Shown one piece after another: positions 1 to 9,110 of a stretch of DNA of 64,000 nucleotides; the stretch's first letter is position 1; the number at the start of each line of letters is the position of its first letter. The stretch is from Bacteroidota bacterium (GTDB taxonomy: Bacteria > Bacteroidota > Bacteroidia > Bacteroidales > Dysgonomonadaceae). Under the pieces are notes generated by a model. That model did not search any database. It saw nothing but the letters and a program-made list of their open reading frames with translations, and was not told the DNA's origin. Made by a program: the position numbers and the translations under genes. Location: positions 75,721 through 139,720 of the forward strand of contig JAFADY010000019.1 in NCBI GenBank assembly GCA_023424395.1, given 5' to 3'.

Positions 1-834
1 TTTTCAGGATGGAGCGTTTTAGGTGGTGCTGCTAATATTTCTGTAAACCAGGGGATTAGCATAGTGCTGAATTTGTTTTATGGAGTTATTGCAAATACTG
101 CCGTAGGCATTGCTAATCAAGTAACTACTGCGGTATATTCTTTTGTAACAAATTTTCAAACAGCATTCAAGCCGCAAATTATAAAATACTATGCTTCTAA
201 AAATTACACACACTTTTATTCACTCTTATTTAGAGCTTCTAAATTTTCTTATTATTTGATTTTTATTATTGCTTTGCCTGTTCTTCTTTGTACTGAAGGG
301 ATTTTCAAATTGTGGCTTGGTCAAGTTCCTGAATATGCCGTAGTGTTTTGTAAATTAATTATTGTGAATAGGATTATAGATTCAATTTCGGGACCTTTAT
401 GGATGGCAGTACAAGCTACTGGTAATATAAAGAAATATCAAATTATTGTTAGTAGTATTATTTTGATGAATTTAGTTTTTTCTTATCTGTTTTTAAAAAT
501 GGGATTTGCTCCGCATGTAGTCTATATAGTGAGTATATTTATTAATATTATATTGTTGATATATAGGATAATATTTTTACATTATTTAGTTCAGTTACCT
601 ATAAAAAATTTTTGCACTGAGGTCCTTTTTAAGTTAGTTATAGTAACTATTTTATCTATACCGATACCTTTATTGATTCGTCTTAACTTAGATGTTAATT
701 CTATATTGAATGTATTCATTATCTCTTTTGTATCTTTACTTATGACACTTATCTTTATATATGTACTAGGATTAGAGAAAACGGAACGAGTATGGCTTCA
801 CTCTATTAATCCATTTAAAAATAGAATAAAATGA
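1..834 (+). CDS. Wzx-type polysaccharide flippase, C-terminal part
   Basis: This is the 3' part of an integral membrane protein of the MATE/polysaccharide transporter superfamily. Such proteins flip lipid-linked repeat units across the inner membrane. The reading frame is open from base 1, so the true start lies upstream of the window; the GTG at 64 is internal. About 277 residues are visible, with a conserved loop (GVIANTAVGIANQV) typical of Bacteroidetes Wzx proteins, then roughly six to seven hydrophobic helices. The stop overlaps the next start by 4 bp (ATGA), so the genes are translationally coupled. The neighbours (pyruvyl transferase, Wzy, glycosyltransferases) support the capsule or O-antigen assignment. 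The family is clear; the substrate cannot be read. Confidence 0.85.
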   Translation, partial: FSGWSVLGGAANISVNQGISIVLNLFYGVIANTAVGIANQVTTAVYSFVTNFQTAFKPQIIKYYASKNYTHFYSLLFRASKFSYYLIFIIALPVLLCTEGIFKLWLGQVPEYAVVFCKLIIVNRIIDSISGPLWMAVQATGNIKKYQIIVSSIILMNLVFSYLFLKMGFAPHVVYIVSIFINIILLIYRIIFLHYLVQLPIKNFCTEVLFKLVIVTILSIPIPLLIRLNLDVNSILNVFIISFVSLLMTLIFIYVLGLEKTERVWLHSINPFKNRIK

Positions 835-1823
835 AAGTATTAAGACAGTTTGTTAAAAAAATTTTAGGTGATAAATTAATATCGCTTGTTAGGTTAAGGA
901 AAAGCTTTCGAGAAGACTATCTGTTATATAAAAAATACTCCTCTTTATTTTCTGTGGATTCCTATGAAAAAATAGAGTCCGAAATAACATTAAGATATCA
1001 TTCTATAGAAAAAGGCTTTTTGCATAAAAAAATTCGTCCATTTTTTGCAAAAAAAAGAGTTGTTGAATTATTAGAGCTCCTAAATAAATTGGATTTAGAA
1101 GATTACAAAGAGAAAGTTCAGATTCAAGCAGCCCTATGTAATTTATGTAACTATTATAAATATCATAAAGATAATAATTTTGATATATCAGATTATTTTT
1201 CAGATGATTATTATACTCTATTTAAGAGTTTGTTAAATAAACATTACGGGTATTTTAAGACTTTTGACAGATTGAGTTATTTTAAATATACAAAAGATAG
1301 TTTTGAACTGTTTTCACAATCAAGATCAAGTATTAGGTCTTTCACTAGAGAAAAGGTTCCGTTAGAAGTTATAAAAAAGGTAGTTTGCCTTGCAAATCAT
1401 GCTCCTTCAGTTTGTAACAGACAGCCCTTTTCTGCTCTATTAGTTCAAAAAGAAGATTTAGTAGAAAAAGTTTTTAAACTTCAATCAGGCCTAAAAGGGT
1501 ATTATGAAGAGGTTAGTCAGGTTTTAGTTGTCATTTCTGATAGGCAGTATTATTATACCGTGGGAGAGAGAAATCAGCTATATGTAGATGGGGGAATGTT
1601 TTTAATGAACCTTTTATACGCATTGCATTATTATGAAATAGCGGCTTGTCCCGCACATTGGGCTATGCCTAGTCACGTAAATAGAAGTGTGATAAAATTG
1701 TTAAATTTAAAGGAATCTCAACAAGTTATATGTCTTATTGCTATTGGATATCCACAAGAAGATATTAGGGCAACTCTTTCTTTAAGACGTGACTGGACTG
1801 AGAATTTGTATATAATTGAATAA
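831..1823 (+). CDS. Nitroreductase-family protein of polysaccharide locus
   Basis: The protein has 330 aa. The C-terminal half (about residues 165-330) is a nitroreductase fold: an SRSSIRSFT segment followed by a HAPSVCNRQPF segment matches the FMN-binding start of the family, and GMFLMNLLYALHYYEIAACPAHW matches its helix-rich core (quoted only in part: LLYALHYYEIAACPAHW). The N-terminal 160 residues are basic and not recognisable, but the stretch RYHSIEKGF is typical of the nitroreductase-like proteins found in Bacteroidetes capsule loci. It overlaps the flippase gene by 4 bp and is followed after 6 bp by a polysaccharide pyruvyl transferase. A redox role in building or modifying a sugar is an inference; no substrate is known. 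Confidence 0.75.
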   Translation: MKVLRQFVKKILGDKLISLVRLRKSFREDYLLYKKYSSLFSVDSYEKIESEITLRYHSIEKGFLHKKIRPFFAKKRVVELLELLNKLDLEDYKEKVQIQAALCNLCNYYKYHKDNNFDISDYFSDDYYTLFKSLLNKHYGYFKTFDRLSYFKYTKDSFELFSQSRSSIRSFTREKVPLEVIKKVVCLANHAPSVCNRQPFSALLVQKEDLVEKVFKLQSGLKGYYEEVSQVLVVISDRQYYYTVGERNQLYVDGGMFLMNLLYALHYYEIAACPAHWAMPSHVNRSVIKLLNLKESQQVICLIAIGYPQEDIRATLSLRRDWTENLYIIE

Positions 1824-1829
1824 ATATTT

Positions 1830-2972
1830 ATGAAAATTGGGATTTTAACTCTTCAACTAATTAATAATTACGGGGGAATACTACAAGGGTTTGCTTTACA
1901 GAGGTATTTAAAAAAACAAGGACATGAAGTGTATACAATATCATATAAAATCCCTATTTCACCAGTTATACGAGTCTTTTCTTTGATAAAAAGACTTTTA
2001 ATGAAATTAAGGGGGCGCGAAGTGAGTATTCGTGGATGGACAACTTCTGCCGAAGATAAAATAATTAATCAGCATGTTAATAAATTTATTCGGGAAAATA
2101 TAAAACAGACAGATGTTATTAACATTATTAATGGGCTCCCAAAACTACAAAAAAAATACAGTTTTGATTGTATTGTAGTAGGTAGTGATCAATGTTGGAA
2201 ACCTTACCCTAATAAAAGAATTAGATCTATGTTTTTAAAAGGTCTAGAGGCAGAAAATATTATTCGAATTGCTTATGCAGTCTCTTTTGGAGAGGATTTT
2301 TGGGAGTATTCAAAAAAACAGACGAGAGATTGCAAAAAGCTGGTTAAACGATTTGATATAGTTTCGGTTAGAGAGGAAAGTGGAATTTCGTTATGTCGAG
2401 ACTTTTTTCATATTAGGGTAGAGCATCTTATTGACCCCACTCTCTTAATTGATAGAGAAGAATACGAGAGTTTTATTAATGTGCGATTAAATGAAATAAA
2501 TAATAATGAAAAAACCATTATGGCATATATTTTAGATAAAACTTCAGAGAAAGAGCGAATCATTGAGTATATGGAGAAAAAATTAAATGCTAAACGTAAT
2601 GTGGTTGAACCAATATCACGATTTTCGATCGCGAGCAAAAAAAATATTCATAATTGCATTGTTCCGCCAATTGAAGAATGGATAAGAGGTTTTGTTCAAG
2701 CCGAATATGTTATTACTGACTCTTTTCATGGAACAGTATTTGCGCTGATATTTAATAAACCTTTTCTTGCTATTGCGAATAAACATAGAGGGTTAACTAG
2801 GTTTACTTCTTTATTAAAATTATTTGGACTTGAGGAACGACTAATAAATAACTTGAGTGATATAACTGAAGATTTGATGGATAGAAAAATAGATTTTGAA
2901 AAGATCAATAAAATTATACTAAAACAAAGAAAACGTACTGATTTGTTTTTCAATCAAGTTTTATCTTCGTGA
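1830..2972 (+). CDS. Polysaccharide pyruvyl transferase family protein (WcaK/CsaB-like)
   Basis: The protein has 380 aa, usual for the family. It opens with MKIGILTLQLINNYGGILQG, the Rossmann-like first strand with the N-Y-G-G-x-LQ signature. Further motifs are VGSDQCWKP around residue 128 and ITDSFHGTVFALIFNKPF around residue 295, the phosphate-binding C-terminal motif. Members transfer pyruvate from phosphoenolpyruvate to a sugar as a ketal and so add negative charge to capsule or exopolysaccharide repeats. It is cytoplasmic and has no signal peptide. It lies in an apparent operon with the preceding nitroreductase-like gene. The family is secure; the acceptor sugar is unknown. Confidence 0.88.
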   Translation: MKIGILTLQLINNYGGILQGFALQRYLKKQGHEVYTISYKIPISPVIRVFSLIKRLLMKLRGREVSIRGWTTSAEDKIINQHVNKFIRENIKQTDVINIINGLPKLQKKYSFDCIVVGSDQCWKPYPNKRIRSMFLKGLEAENIIRIAYAVSFGEDFWEYSKKQTRDCKKLVKRFDIVSVREESGISLCRDFFHIRVEHLIDPTLLIDREEYESFINVRLNEINNNEKTIMAYILDKTSEKERIIEYMEKKLNAKRNVVEPISRFSIASKKNIHNCIVPPIEEWIRGFVQAEYVITDSFHGTVFALIFNKPFLAIANKHRGLTRFTSLLKLFGLEERLINNLSDITEDLMDRKIDFEKINKIILKQRKRTDLFFNQVLSS

Positions 2973-3005
2973 TTTTTTATTTTTAAAGGGCTACTGAGTT
3001 TAGAA

Positions 3006-4250
3006 ATGAATCAATTAAAGAAAAAAAGGAATATAAACTCTTTTGATAGATTGATTATATTCTTCATTGTATTACAAGTGTTTGGAGGCTATGGGGGCTT
3101 TTTCCAACCTGTTAGGGTATTTATTATATGCAGCTTACCTTGGATAATTAAGTTTTGTATTAGTCAAGCTTCGACTCTTGGTTATCGTTATGAGCTTAAT
3201 ACTTATTTTATTTGGGTTTCCTATGCTATAATTTCATTACTTTGGGTTATTGTCCCCATTGAAAGTATAAAAGAGATAATTTATTTGTTTATCAATTTTT
3301 CGGGTTTTTTTCTCTTAATTTTTATCTCTCAAAAAGCAGTACAACCTAAGGAGTCGATTATGAGGGGATGGGTAATTCTTTTCGTTTTAACTATCCCTAT
3401 TGCTCTTGGTGAATTTTGGTTTGATAAACATTTATCAATTTCTAAATGGGACGAGGCATTAACTATGAACTTTGGCTATATGCAGATGAAAAGAAATTTT
3501 GCTTCTGTAACCTTTAACAATATGAACAGTTACAGCGTTATTTTAACTTTTATTTTGCCATTTATAATGGGAGGGATTTTTACAAGAGACTGTGTAACCT
3601 CATCAAAAAGAATAGGCAGGTTTTTATCTTGGATGCTATTATTTGTTTTAGTATATTTTGTCATTATGAATGGATCGCGCGGAGCATTGCTTTGCCTTAT
3701 GATTGCAATGGTTATATTGTTGAAATATTATGTGAGAAGTATCAAGACTTTTATCATTTTGTCCATAGCCATATCATTTGCAGTTGTCTTGTTTTTCTAT
3801 TTTAGTGGCCACATTTTAGACTTAATTAAAATTCGTTTAAGCACATTCAAGTTTGAAGATCAAGGGCGAGAAAGTATGATTACTTATGGATTAGATGCGC
3901 TTGTAAACTCTTTTTTTATGGGAGTAGGTCCAGCTGATTTTTCACCAACAATGTTGTATACTTATAATTCAAAGCTAACATCTCCTCATAATTTTTTTCT
4001 TGAGGTTTTAGTACAATATGGAGTGGTTATTTTTTTGTTATTTATGGGATTGTTTTTTCGGATTATTAATAAGCTTAGGAAAAATAAAAATATTAAATAT
4101 AGATTTATTGTAATTGTAGGGTTATTTACACTCCCAATATCTTTTATAATTACAAGTGGATATATTGTGTATGTTTGGTCGTGGCTATATATAGCATCTT
4201 TGTTAATTATAGCAGATAAACGATATGATTTTTCAAATATAATTAAGTAA
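3006..4250 (+). CDS. O-antigen polymerase/ligase family protein (Wzy-like)
   Basis: This 414-aa protein has about ten to eleven hydrophobic segments, as expected for Wzy/WaaL-type enzymes that join lipid-linked repeat units on the periplasmic face of the inner membrane. Two family hallmarks are visible: NGSRGALLCL around residue 222 and SPHNFFLEVLVQYG around residue 328, the His-Asn loop of Wzy_C. The neighbouring flippase makes polymerase more likely than ligase, but sequence alone does not separate them. It begins 33 bp after the pyruvyl transferase gene and is strongly AT-rich like its neighbours. Confidence 0.82.
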   Translation: MNQLKKKRNINSFDRLIIFFIVLQVFGGYGGFFQPVRVFIICSLPWIIKFCISQASTLGYRYELNTYFIWVSYAIISLLWVIVPIESIKEIIYLFINFSGFFLLIFISQKAVQPKESIMRGWVILFVLTIPIALGEFWFDKHLSISKWDEALTMNFGYMQMKRNFASVTFNNMNSYSVILTFILPFIMGGIFTRDCVTSSKRIGRFLSWMLLFVLVYFVIMNGSRGALLCLMIAMVILLKYYVRSIKTFIILSIAISFAVVLFFYFSGHILDLIKIRLSTFKFEDQGRESMITYGLDALVNSFFMGVGPADFSPTMLYTYNSKLTSPHNFFLEVLVQYGVVIFLLFMGLFFRIINKLRKNKNIKYRFIVIVGLFTLPISFIITSGYIVYVWSWLYIASLLIIADKRYDFSNIIK

Positions 4251-4266
4251 TTTAATTGATTAAATT

Positions 4267-5652
4267 ATGAATATTAGAGTTATAATTCTTTTTTTACTTT
4301 TTCTCTTTTGTTCGGCAAAAACTGTTTTCTCACAAAATATTATATGGGATATTCGTGATGGTTGGGTTGTAAAAAAAATAAGCCAAGATCTCCCTTTTGA
4401 AAAACATTTTGCTATTGGAATGTGGGGAATACCGGGTTATAAGTTTAATAAAGCATCCCATAAAGCTGAGCAAAATCAATTTTCTGAGAATATAAAAATA
4501 TATTCTAAAAATATGGTTCATGTAAATTCTCTTTATGTACAATCTTCTTTTGAAAAAAACTATATGAGAAATCTAACCTGGGTGATTGGAACCAGTGAAC
4601 TAAGTTCATTTTTCAAGAAAAATTACCTTAAAGAGCAAAAGGATGCATCATATTATATGATGCAAAAAATGAAAAAAGATGTCAATACTGTTTTTTTTGA
4701 TTCAGGGTTAACTAATTATATAAAAACGATACTTAACAAAATTAATAATCCAACAAAAAACTTTATTTGGGCACCCATTGATGAAGTAGCTTCTGGGTTT
4801 CAATCTTGGTATTGGCCAATTTCAGTTACCGAAAAGACTTATTCAATAATTAAAAAACAGACACCAAATAATCTTGTATTTATAGACTTAGGCGGAAGTG
4901 CAGGAAGCTCTTTTTTCTTTGATAAGTATTATATGGAAAAGCATAAAAGTGTTTTACACAAAACACCTCCTTATGGAATGCTTTCAAATAAAAAAACAGG
5001 ATATTTAGATTTAGAAGATTTTAGATACGATTATTCAGGTAACTCAATATTTGAATATCCGAAAGGAAAACGAGCAAGAAAAAAATATGATGATATTTCT
5101 ATAAAAAAGTTTTGGTATGAGAATACTAAAGAAATAGCCTCCGCCTACAAAAAATCGGGAGATATTTTTGGAACAAATGCCTTTTCTTATTTTTACCAAT
5201 ATCCTCAGTTAGCAGGTGTAACTGTAAATGCTATTAAAGCAGGAACGGGTAATAATTCTCCTGTTTGGTTGTTTTTTGATGGTAATGGTTATGCTAAACC
5301 TCAAAGAGTTTCTATTGATTCTTATTTGAAAAATATAAAATGTCAGATATATATATCAATTATTCATGGTGCAACAGGGGTGTTCTTTTGGAATGATCCT
5401 AAAAAAGGAACTGTTTTTTTTGAAAAACTTAGGCCTATTATTGACGAATTGAAGAGAAATGAAATTGTATTTAAGTATCAGTCGATAGAAAAAAAATTGG
5501 ACGAGAATATTCAGTATGAAATAAAACAAAGCTCCACAGGAGAGAGGTATCTTATTGTCATTAATAGCAATAAAAATAAAAAAATCTCTATTAGTTATCC
5601 TATTAAAAGAAATTTGGATCCTTTAGAGGTCTATATTACAAAACTAAATTAA
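4267..5652 (+). CDS. Secreted glycosidase-like protein of polysaccharide locus
   Basis: I do not recognise this 461-aa protein as a named family. It begins with a clear signal peptide (MNIRVIILFLLFLFCSAKTVFSQ) quoted here only for its core FLLFLFCSAKTVFS, cleaved near residue 22, so it acts outside the cytoplasm. The body has the look of a TIM-barrel glycoside hydrolase: APIDEVASGFQSWYWP near residue 172 could carry an acidic catalytic residue, and IIHGATGVFFWND near residue 366 resembles the last strand of GH5/GH42-type barrels. The C-terminal about 75 residues look like a small beta domain. It sits between wzy and a GT4 gene with short gaps, so it probably trims or modifies the same polysaccharide. 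Catalytic activity is an inference. Confidence 0.55.
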   Translation: MNIRVIILFLLFLFCSAKTVFSQNIIWDIRDGWVVKKISQDLPFEKHFAIGMWGIPGYKFNKASHKAEQNQFSENIKIYSKNMVHVNSLYVQSSFEKNYMRNLTWVIGTSELSSFFKKNYLKEQKDASYYMMQKMKKDVNTVFFDSGLTNYIKTILNKINNPTKNFIWAPIDEVASGFQSWYWPISVTEKTYSIIKKQTPNNLVFIDLGGSAGSSFFFDKYYMEKHKSVLHKTPPYGMLSNKKTGYLDLEDFRYDYSGNSIFEYPKGKRARKKYDDISIKKFWYENTKEIASAYKKSGDIFGTNAFSYFYQYPQLAGVTVNAIKAGTGNNSPVWLFFDGNGYAKPQRVSIDSYLKNIKCQIYISIIHGATGVFFWNDPKKGTVFFEKLRPIIDELKRNEIVFKYQSIEKKLDENIQYEIKQSSTGERYLIVINSNKNKKISISYPIKRNLDPLEVYITKLN

Positions 5653-5654
5653 TA

Positions 5655-6791
5655 ATGCATATTTTAATTGTAAGTGGAGGATACCCTCAAATTCGGGCAC
5701 CCCTATTAGGAATATTTGCATTTGATCAAGCAAAGGCTTTATTGCAGTTTGGTTACCACGTTACTTTTGTTTCAATAGACTTAAGATCAATACGTAGAAA
5801 GAGAAAATTGGGTCTAAGTAAGACACAAAAAGAAGGAGTAAATATTATAAATATATCTTTACCTCTGGGAAAGCTCCCATTTTCTGTTTTATCCTTTTTC
5901 GGTAAAAAAGCAATTCTAAAAGCATATAATATTGTTGAAAACGAGTTTGGTGTTCCTGATATTGTACATGCTCATTTTACTCTTATGGGTTATATTGCTT
6001 CAGTGCTAAAGAAAAAATTTAAATTACCATTAGTTATAACTGAGCATAGTAGTGCTGTTAATACAAAAACGCCAACAAAATCTATTTGCAGTTTAGCAAA
6101 AAAAACGTATTGCAAAGCTGATAAACTTATCTCGGTTTCTTCAAAGTTGGCAGAAAATATTTATTGTAATTGGGGAATAACCTCAAGTATTATTCATAAT
6201 ATTGTGGATACAAATAATTTTATTCATTCAGCTAAGAGCGAAAATAATAAATTCACCTTTTTATCTGTGGGAAATCTTAATTACAATAAGGGCTTTGATG
6301 TACTAATAAGAGGTTTTAGAAAAGCTGTTTTTAAAAATTCCGTAAATCTTATTATTATAGGAGATGGCCCTTTAAGAAAAGAGCTTCAACTTATGATTGA
6401 TAATTACAACTTATCAGATCAGATAAAATTATTAGGTTATTTGTCTAGGAAAAATATTGCCAAAATAATGAATAAGTGCAGGGCTTTTGTTTTAACTTCA
6501 CGCAGCGAGACATTTGGCGTTGTCTATATTGAAGCTCTGGCAGCTGGACTTCCTGTAATAGCGACTACTTGTGGAGGCCCTGAGGATTTTGTGAACTCAT
6601 TAAATGGAGTGCTGATTCCAACAGACGATGAAACTGAATTGGCTAAAGCTTTAGAATTTCTTGAAAGCAACATAAATCATTATAACAATGATGAAATCTC
6701 AAAAAATATAAGAAAGCAGTTTAGTCCTCAAACAATAGCCAATAATTTAAATATTCTATATACAGAATTAGTAAATAGTTTTAATGAATAA
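5655..6791 (+). CDS. Glycosyltransferase family 4 protein
   Basis: The protein has 378 aa with a GT-B fold. The N-terminal domain starts with HILIVSGGYPQ and contains VHAHFTLMGYIAS near residue 107. The C-terminal domain has FLSVGNLNYNKGFDVLI near residue 208 and the EX7E motif in SETFGVVYIEALAAG near residue 288, which binds the nucleotide-sugar donor. It probably adds one sugar to the repeat unit on the cytoplasmic side of the membrane. It starts 2 bp after the glycosidase-like gene and overlaps the next glycosyltransferase by 8 bp. Donor and acceptor cannot be deduced. Confidence 0.88.
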   Translation: MHILIVSGGYPQIRAPLLGIFAFDQAKALLQFGYHVTFVSIDLRSIRRKRKLGLSKTQKEGVNIINISLPLGKLPFSVLSFFGKKAILKAYNIVENEFGVPDIVHAHFTLMGYIASVLKKKFKLPLVITEHSSAVNTKTPTKSICSLAKKTYCKADKLISVSSKLAENIYCNWGITSSIIHNIVDTNNFIHSAKSENNKFTFLSVGNLNYNKGFDVLIRGFRKAVFKNSVNLIIIGDGPLRKELQLMIDNYNLSDQIKLLGYLSRKNIAKIMNKCRAFVLTSRSETFGVVYIEALAAGLPVIATTCGGPEDFVNSLNGVLIPTDDETELAKALEFLESNINHYNNDEISKNIRKQFSPQTIANNLNILYTELVNSFNE

Positions 6792-7899
6792 AAAAGTTTG
6801 CCATCTTACATCGGTACATCCCATAGAGGATATTCGTATTTTTCATAAAGAGTGCGTGAGTTTAGCAAAAAATGGATTTGATGTAACCCTGATTGCTTGT
6901 GGCGATACTTCCTATGAGACAGTTAAGAATGGAGTAAATTTAATTTCGTTGAAAATTCCAGTTAAAAACAGGATTGAACGAATGATAAAAAGAACACGAG
7001 CAATATATAAAAAAGCACTTGAAATAGACGCGGATATATATCATATTCATGATCCAGAACTTTTGATATATGCAAATAAGCTAAAGACCAAGGGGAAAAA
7101 AATTATATTTGATAGTCATGAAGATGTTCCAAGTGATATTTTTGAAAAAAAATATTTACCATTTATATTAAGATTATTATTAAGTCGTTTTTATATAATT
7201 TTTGAAAGACATTCATTGAAGAAGTATGATGTTGTTATTTCTGTAACCCCTCATATTGTCGAAAGATTGTCAAAGATTAACAACAAGACATATCAAATTA
7301 CAAATTATCCTTTATACCAAGATTTAAAAAAAAAGAAAGAAGTTGATAAGTATGAAACGCCAACACTGCTATTTGCTGGTGGAGTGAGTCCTCTATGGAT
7401 GCATGAAAACATTCTTAAAGCAATAGAAAATATTGATGTTAGATATATTATTGCGGGAAAATCATCTGATAATTATTTAGAATTGCTTAGTGAATATAAG
7501 GGGTGGGGTAAAGTAACTTATTTGGGCAAAATTCCTCACGAACATGTTAATGAATTGTATCAAAAGTGTCATGTAGGTGTGGCTTTAATGGACTACGCTA
7601 CAAGTGCAGGAGGTAAACTTGGAACATTAGGCAACACAAAGTTGTTTGAAATTATGATGTCTGGATTACCTATTCTTTGTACAGATTTTGTGCTATGGAA
7701 AAATATTGTTGAGGTCAATAATATTGGACTTTGTGTAAATCCACATGATATTGACTCCATAACTACTGCATTAAAAAATCTTTTATTCAACGTTGAAGAA
7801 GCGAAAAATATGGGTAGACGAGGAAAACAAATAGCTCTTAACGGGTACACATGGGAATCTCAAGAAAAGTTACTTGTTGAAATTTATCAAAGTTTATAG
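6784..7899 (+). CDS. Glycosyltransferase family 4 protein with MITE-altered stop codon
   Basis: The protein has 371 aa and a GT-B layout: MNKKVCHLTSVHPIEDIRIF at the N-terminus, an IYHIHDPELLIYA segment near residue 86, and GNTKLFEIMMSGLPILC near residue 284 as the donor-binding region. The retained glutamate in KLFE corresponds to the first Glu of EX7E. It overlaps the preceding glycosyltransferase gene by 8 bp. The last base of the TAG stop (7899) is the first base of an inserted miniature element. Removing that insertion gives AGT TTA TAA, so the ancestral stop was TAA and the protein sequence is unchanged. Confidence 0.85.
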   Translation: MNKKVCHLTSVHPIEDIRIFHKECVSLAKNGFDVTLIACGDTSYETVKNGVNLISLKIPVKNRIERMIKRTRAIYKKALEIDADIYHIHDPELLIYANKLKTKGKKIIFDSHEDVPSDIFEKKYLPFILRLLLSRFYIIFERHSLKKYDVVISVTPHIVERLSKINNKTYQITNYPLYQDLKKKKEVDKYETPTLLFAGGVSPLWMHENILKAIENIDVRYIIAGKSSDNYLELLSEYKGWGKVTYLGKIPHEHVNELYQKCHVGVALMDYATSAGGKLGTLGNTKLFEIMMSGLPILCTDFVLWKNIVEVNNIGLCVNPHDIDSITTALKNLLFNVEEAKNMGRRGKQIALNGYTWESQEKLLVEIYQSL

Positions 7900-8062
7900 T
7901 AACTATTCAGCGATTATTGAAATATTACAAGCCAGATTATCAGATGTTTGAAGAATTAGAAGTTATTTTATTTACTTGAAATTACTCATTTTAAAAGATG
8001 TTTTAGAATTTTACATCCCATATGTTGTTGATAATCTACTTTATTTATGACTGAATAGTCAC
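7899..8062. mobile_element. 164-bp MITE with 12-bp inverted repeats and 8-bp target duplication
   Basis: The left end reads GTAACTATTCAG and the right end, reverse complemented, reads GTGACTATTCAG, giving 12-bp terminal inverted repeats with one mismatch. The element is flanked by a perfect 8-bp direct repeat, AGTTTATA, at 7891-7898 and 8063-8070. The interior has no meaningful ORF. Eight-bp duplications and ends starting with GTAA-like bases recall the IS66 family, so an IS66-derived non-autonomous element is my inference. The insertion lies in the stop codon of the upstream glycosyltransferase gene and now separates it from the capA-like gene by 197 bp in an otherwise tightly packed cluster. 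Confidence 0.75.
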
Positions 8063-8096
8063 AGTTTATAAATGTAATGCTTAAATAACATTAAAT

Positions 8097-9110
8097 ATGA
8101 TACGAATTGTAGGTGATACGTGTTTTTCGGATAGCGATTTTGATCAAGGTTTTGGAATAGGAAGTCAACTTAAAAATAATAACGACATTCTTTCTCAAAT
8201 AAGTAAAAATCAAGGTGATATATGGTTAGGGAACCTTGAATGCGTTGTCTCAGATACAACCGAAAATAAAACAGGTGTTAATAATTTTAGAATATCTGAA
8301 GAAGAATTTCTTAAATCAACACAATTGGATATTTATTCTGTAGCAAATAATCATTCAATGCAACATGGGCACGAAGCTTTTAGAAATACATTAACTGCGG
8401 TTGAAAAAGTAGGCAAACATGTAGGTAGTGTCGACCAAAAACATATTATAATCAATCATAAAGATACAACTTATGGTATTATTTCATTTTCTTTAAGGAA
8501 TGAGGTGTTTTATAATCCTGCATTATATTGGTTGTCTCCGGATTTCTCAGAAATTGAGAGTGAGTATGATCAAATAAAGAAAACACAAGTGAAGATTGCG
8601 TACATTCACTGGGGAAACGAATTTATTAATTATCCTAATGTTGAGCAAAAAAGATTTGCCCATTTGCTTATTGATATAGGTTTTGATTTAATTATTGGTA
8701 CTCACCCGCATGTGTTGCAGGGATATGAGGTTTATAAAGGTAAATATATTTTTTACTCGATTGGCAATTTTCTTTTTAATATGTCATCTCAAAGCACAAA
8801 ATTTTCTGTTGTTGTAAATGTTGATTATTTAAATAATATTAAAGTGTCGTACGATTATATATACATTAAAAATGGTATCCCTGATTTTGTTTCAGTCGAA
8901 AGTGTCCCGACCGAATACCGATTTGAAACAATAAACTCGTTAATTTATTTAACAGATGACAATGAAATATATTATGCAAAAATGTTTAAGGAAAGAGCAA
9001 AATATCAAATAGAAAATCGTTTATGGATTTTGAAAACACTTCATAAACATAAATTTTCAGATATAGTAGAAATAGTGACATCATTTATTAAAAGAAAAAT
9101 AAAAATATGA
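8097..9110 (+). CDS. CapA family metallophosphatase-like protein
   Basis: The protein has 337 aa. The calcineurin-like CapA motifs are present: GDTCFSD near residue 6, GNLECVVSD near residue 45, VANNHSMQHG near residue 81, a YIHWGNEF segment near residue 164, GTHPHVLQGYEVYKG near residue 201 and SIGNFLFNM near residue 222. CapA-like proteins are needed for poly-gamma-glutamate capsules and for amino-acid decoration of polysaccharides. No signal peptide or membrane anchor is evident, unlike Bacillus CapA. The last 4 bp overlap the next gene (ATGA), linking it to an adenylating enzyme. That pair suggests a modification step rather than chain building; this is inference. Confidence 0.8.
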   Translation: MIRIVGDTCFSDSDFDQGFGIGSQLKNNNDILSQISKNQGDIWLGNLECVVSDTTENKTGVNNFRISEEEFLKSTQLDIYSVANNHSMQHGHEAFRNTLTAVEKVGKHVGSVDQKHIIINHKDTTYGIISFSLRNEVFYNPALYWLSPDFSEIESEYDQIKKTQVKIAYIHWGNEFINYPNVEQKRFAHLLIDIGFDLIIGTHPHVLQGYEVYKGKYIFYSIGNFLFNMSSQSTKFSVVVNVDYLNNIKVSYDYIYIKNGIPDFVSVESVPTEYRFETINSLIYLTDDNEIYYAKMFKERAKYQIENRLWILKTLHKHKFSDIVEIVTSFIKRKIKI

